Positions 31,255-33,730 of a DNA stretch of 33,730 bases are shown piece after piece; the stretch's first letter is position 1; every line of letters starts with the position of its first letter. Made by a program: the position numbers and the translations under genes. The stretch is from Colidextribacter sp. OB.20 (lineage in GTDB: Bacteria; Bacillota; Clostridia; Oscillospirales; Oscillospiraceae): positions 1 through 33,730 of the forward strand of contig NZ_QWKG01000044.1 in assembly GCF_009911595.1 (NCBI RefSeq). Direction: 5' to 3'. The notes beneath the pieces were generated by a model. That model worked only from the letters and a program-made list of their open reading frames with translations. It had not been told where the DNA came from and ran no database searches.

Positions 31255-31720
31255 GCGCCTCCTTTCGTTCAAAATTTTTGCTGGATCATGAAAAGGTGCT
31301 TTGCGAGGGACTGCTCATAGAAGGGTTTTCAGCGCGGGAAGATGAACAAAAGGCACTTCTGGTGTACTGGTAGTTGACATAGGTGACGAACAGGAAATGG
31401 GGGGAAAGACCCGTTCATGCCAGCTCAGAGGTTGGAAGGCAGATCAGTCTATTCCTTCAAGAGTTGTATCCAGCACGATGAACTTCGTTGTCCGGTGGAG
31501 GGAGACGGACTACAGGAAACAACAGGCGGACATCATCCTTGCACTTGCGCGTTCTACATCTCATCCAGCGCATAGCTTCCGTAATATCATTACTGTAAAC
31601 AGAACCTTGTTCCTGTCTGCTGGTATCATAGTTCCATCTCAATCTGGTTACTGTACTCCTTTAAGTGATTTTCATACGATGTTATAACAAGATCATCAAC
31701 AGGAGGATATATCTGATTTC
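31255..31720. other. 466-bp gap with possible gene remnants
   Basis: No convincing intact gene was seen. On the + strand a short protein-like stretch reads DHEKVLCEGLLIEGFSARED, then ends at a stop near 31373. Other protein-like stretches follow in different frames, with several in-frame stops. The region may be a decayed gene plus the promoter of the Rep-like gene. Confidence 0.35.
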
Positions 31721-31861
31721 ATGATGGTTTTTCTCGTTACAATGTTAGTAATACGCATTTACTGGAATAATACAATCATACTAGAAGTGGATCAGTATAC
31801 AGGAATGAACGTTATAGAGAGAGCGATTTATCATCTTGTATACATCTTAGAAATTATATAG
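31721..31861 (+). CDS. possible 46-aa hydrophobic peptide
   Basis: ATG with AGGAGG 15 nt upstream, a long spacing. The peptide starts MMVFLVTMLVIRIYWNNTII and ends IYHLVYILEII, so it would be membrane-associated. AT-rich composition makes a chance frame possible. Confidence 0.25.
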   Translation: MMVFLVTMLVIRIYWNNTIILEVDQYTGMNVIERAIYHLVYILEII

Positions 31862-31907
31862 TTAGTAACACTTATATTATTGGAAGATGCCATGTCAAAA
31901 AAAGCTG

Positions 31908-31934
31908 CGGCGCGGGGTGTTGTATCCCACGCCG
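31908..31934 (+). terminator. hairpin, probable terminator
   Basis: CGGCG-C-GGG pairs with CCC-A-CGCCG around a 9-nt loop, followed after 13 nt by CTTTTTC. It precedes the promoter of the Rpn gene. Confidence 0.45.
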
Positions 31935-31962
31935 TTCTCACAATCTTTTTCTCCAAACATCT

Positions 31963-31992
31963 ATGGCAATATCGTGGGAAGTGTGCTATAAT
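31963..31992 (+). promoter_or_regulatory. extended -10 promoter of the Rpn gene
   Basis: TATAAT at 31987-31992 is preceded by TGC (extended -10). ATGGCA at 31963-31968 is a fair -35 box at 18 nt spacing. It lies 37 nt before the GTG start. Confidence 0.65.
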
Positions 31993-32028
31993 AATAGCAG
32001 AATCAGATTACAGTAAGAGGTGATGCCC

Positions 32029-32844
32029 GTGAGCAGGTTGCAATATACCTTTAAGACCGATACTTTGTTCAAGATGCTGTTCGTAAAACATCCTGATCTG
32101 CTGAAAAAACTTGTTGCCGCACTTCTCGGAATACCGCTGGAGAACATTGAGCAGTTTATCATACGCAATGAAGAAATTGCGCCGGAAAACCTTGGGGACA
32201 AGTTTTGCAGGCTGGACATCAACATGGTAGTGAACGGTCAGCTTGTTGATCTGGAAGTACAGGTTGCCAATGAAGGGGACTATCCGGAACGGGTCATGCT
32301 ATACTGGGCAAGAGAGTTCTCAACGGCTCTCCCTGCTGGACAAAGCTATTCCATGCTGCCACGCACAATTATCATCAGCATTATAGACTTCAATCTGTTT
32401 GACTGTGCAGAGTTCCACTCGTTCTTTCAACCTTTGGAGGTTACACGCCATACTCTGCTGTCGGATAAAATGGGATTCCACTTCTTTGAGCTGAAAAAGC
32501 TGCCTGATGATTTCAGCGAAAAGGATGCCCTGTTACTGTGGCTGACACTGTTCAAGGCGGAGACAGAGGAAGATTTGGAAAAACTCAAGAAAATGGAGGT
32601 GCCAATGATGAACCAGGCGATCAATGCGTATTACACGATCACAGCATCGTCCGAGTTCCGTGAGATAGAGCGGCTTCGTGAGAAGGCGCGCCATGACGAG
32701 GCTCAGGCTTTGTATCATGCAAAGCGAGAGCGAGATGTTGAAATTGCCCGGAATGCCCTGCAAATGAAAATGGCGTCAACTGATATAGCCAAACTCACAG
32801 GTCTTACCCTTGAAGAAATAGAGGATCTGCGCACAGAAATCTGA
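32029..32844 (+). CDS. Rpn-family PD-(D/E)XK nuclease / putative transposase
   Basis: 271 aa from GTG at 32029, 8 nt after AAGAGG; earlier in-frame GTG and ATG codons overlap that site. It begins VSRLQYTFKTDTLFKMLFVK and has the nuclease core FCRLDINMVVNGQLVDLEVQ (Asp and the ExQ pair). YPERVMLYWAREFSTALPAG and the family-typical FHFFELKKLP follow. The C-terminus has a charged helix and a small helix-turn-helix (STDIAKLTGLTLEEIEDLRT). Rpn proteins (TIGR01784) are linked to RecA-independent recombination and some to phage defence. It has its own promoter and terminator, typical of cargo, and is the last gene before attR. Confidence 0.9.
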   Translation: MSRLQYTFKTDTLFKMLFVKHPDLLKKLVAALLGIPLENIEQFIIRNEEIAPENLGDKFCRLDINMVVNGQLVDLEVQVANEGDYPERVMLYWAREFSTALPAGQSYSMLPRTIIISIIDFNLFDCAEFHSFFQPLEVTRHTLLSDKMGFHFFELKKLPDDFSEKDALLLWLTLFKAETEEDLEKLKKMEVPMMNQAINAYYTITASSEFREIERLREKARHDEAQALYHAKRERDVEIARNALQMKMASTDIAKLTGLTLEEIEDLRTEI

Positions 32845-32856
32845 CAGAAAACACAA

Positions 32857-32895
32857 GGCGGTTGGAGGTGCTTCATGCACCCCCAGCCGTCTTTT
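32857..32895 (+). terminator. rho-independent terminator of the Rpn gene
   Basis: GGCGGTTGGAGGTGC pairs with GCACCCCCAGCCGTC (with G-T and one mismatched pair), followed by TTTT, 13 nt after the stop. Confidence 0.8.
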
Positions 32896-32914
32896 CATAG
32901 ATAGCCTTGTTTAA

Positions 32915-32933
32915 GCCGCCAATTATAGGCGGC
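32915..32933. terminator. second hairpin near the right end
   Basis: GCCGCC and GGCGGC pair around AATTATA, followed by CATTTTCATTT. It may insulate the element from the interrupted helicase gene. Confidence 0.5.
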
Positions 32934-32997
32934 CATTTTCATTTGCTAATTGGGCTGAAATATCGGATAGACAACATATTATCGGCACTTTCTGCAA

Positions 32998-33031
32998 TAG
33001 ATAAGGTGTAGCATTAGGAACCCCTATCTCC
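32998..33031 (+). other. attR of the inner element
   Basis: TAGATAAGGTGT (32998-33009) is the exact inverted complement of the left arm. The predicted AC crossover is at 33020-33021, after which helicase codons for TPISNT resume. Confidence 0.8.
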
Positions 33032-33658
33032 AACACAATGGTGGAGCTTTATACCATGCAGAGGTATTTGCAGTATGAAACGCTCCGCCGCAACGGTCTT
33101 TTGCACTTTGACGCCTGGGCGTCCACGTTTGGGGAAACCGTCACCGCCATAGAGCTGGCCCCGGAGGGCACCGGCTACCGGGCCAAGACCCGATTTGCCA
33201 GGTTCCACAACCTCCCGGAGCTGATGGCTATGTTCAGGGAGACGGCAGACATCCAGACGGCGGATATGCTCAATCTCCCCGTCCCCAAGGCCATCTATCA
33301 CAATATCTCCCTGAAACCTTCTGAATTGCAAAGGCAGATGGTGGCGGCTCTGGCGGAACGGGCTGAAAAAGTACGCAACAGGGAGGTAAGGAGCGACCAG
33401 GACAATATGCTGCTTATCACCAATGATGGGCGCAAGCTGGCCCTTGACCAGCGGCTCACCAACCCCCTGCTTCCCGACAGCGAAACCAGCAAAGTAAACG
33501 CCTGCGCCGACAACGTGTTTGAGATATGGCAGAACACAGCCGACCAGCGTTCAGCACAAATGATATTTTGCGACCTGTCCACTCCCGGAAAAGAGCGGCC
33601 CATCGAGATGGTGCAGAAAGAAGGAGGCACCTTTGAGATGGCGTCGTTTCAAAAGTAA
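33022..33658 (+). pseudogene. 3' fragment of the interrupted methylase/helicase
   Basis: The frame resumes the helicase immediately after motif III: PISNTMVELYTMQRYLQYET, LLHFDAWASTFGETVTAIEL, ADMLNLPVPKAIYHNISLKP and AQMIFCDLSTPGK. Joined to the left part at the att core, it would give about 2,637 codons. It has no proper start site of its own; an ATG at 33038 lacks a ribosome binding site. The last ~21 residues (KERPIEMVQKEGGTFEMASF) do not look like the usual VYDDI continuation of this family. The stop comes before motifs V and VI, so lobe 2 is cut again. Confidence 0.75.
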
Positions 33659-33671
33659 GCGTCAAATGCGG

Positions 33672-33703
33672 AACCGCCAGACGTTTTATGTAGTCTGGCG
33701 GTT
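33672..33703. terminator. perfect hairpin after the helicase fragment
   Basis: AACCGCCAGAC and GTCTGGCGGTT form a perfect 11-bp stem around a 10-nt loop, 14 nt after the stop. A T-run is lacking. It may be a terminator or an end structure of another element. Confidence 0.5.
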
Positions 33704-33730
33704 CGGGTTGGATTTAAGAATCATCGAATT

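Larger units (their letters stand above)
14149..33020. mobile_element. ~18.9-kb serine-recombinase element inserted in the ICE helicase gene
   Basis: Helicase sequence stops at TGTP near 14150 and resumes with TPISNTMVELYTMQ near 33022. The ends share AGGAAC, one mismatch, then CCTAT. Inside both ends lies a perfect 12-bp inverted repeat (14160-14171 and 32998-33009). A large serine recombinase sits 4 nt inside the left repeat. The gene set is integrase, TnpW-like protein, FtsK-like translocase, regulators, phage-like recombination proteins, sigma-like factor, resolvase, Rep-like initiator and Rpn nuclease. No T4SS or virion genes were seen. Exact ends are inferred from the symmetry centre, with an uncertainty of a few bases. 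Confidence 0.88.

Noticed and set aside
31397-31687. A 96-codon + strand frame as a gene
   Set aside because: No suitable ribosome binding site, no recognised pattern, and other frames look equally protein-like; treated as a decayed region.

Overview
The window looks like accessory DNA from a Gram-positive gut anaerobe of the class Clostridia, probably Oscillospiraceae or Lachnospiraceae. This is an inference from gene families: a SpaA/Cna-B surface protein, a giant LPD-type methylase/helicase, TnpV, DpnD/PcfM, DUF3846 and large serine recombinases. Strong AGGAGG-type ribosome binding sites and GTG/TTG starts fit. No rRNA, tRNA or CRISPR array was seen.

Two mobile elements are nested. The outer one (1-14148 and 33021 onwards) is GC-rich and reads only on the + strand. 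It is the cargo/DNA-processing part of a Tn1549-like integrative conjugative element (ICE). It carries the end of a Cna-B surface protein, a promoter and small ORF, a PAPS-reductase-like PP-loop protein, and a circularly permuted C5 cytosine methyltransferase. A chain of overlapping small ICE genes follows, then the >2,600-codon methylase/helicase. A tnpV gene lies in another frame inside that giant gene.

The inner element (about 14149-33020, ~18.9 kb) is inserted into helicase motif III of the giant gene (TGTP-ISNT). The junctions allow attP and attB to be rebuilt by eye. The element's two ends carry a perfect 12-bp inverted repeat placed symmetrically around a shared AC dinucleotide, and removing the element restores the helicase frame. 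Its left arm (- strand, AT-richer) has the large serine recombinase, a TnpW-like small protein and an FtsK/SpoIIIE-type translocase. A control region follows, with a perfect hairpin, iteron-like repeats, a Mor-like regulator, and an XRE repressor divergent from a zinc-ribbon membrane protein over a repeated operator. The middle (+ strand, GC-richer) holds a zinc-ribbon phosphatase, DUF932, a YqaJ exonuclease, a possible ssDNA-binding protein, DUF3846, a sigma-like factor and several small genes. The right arm has a small resolvase, a convergent Rep-type initiator and an Rpn nuclease.

No capsid, tail, T4SS or classical relaxase gene was seen in the inner element. An integrase, an FtsK-like pump, a replication initiator and phage-like recombination genes without structural genes suggest a self-replicating mobilizable element or satellite. 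By gene content it recalls actinomycete AICEs. It parasitises an ICE by entering that ICE's own helicase gene. The function of most small genes is unknown.
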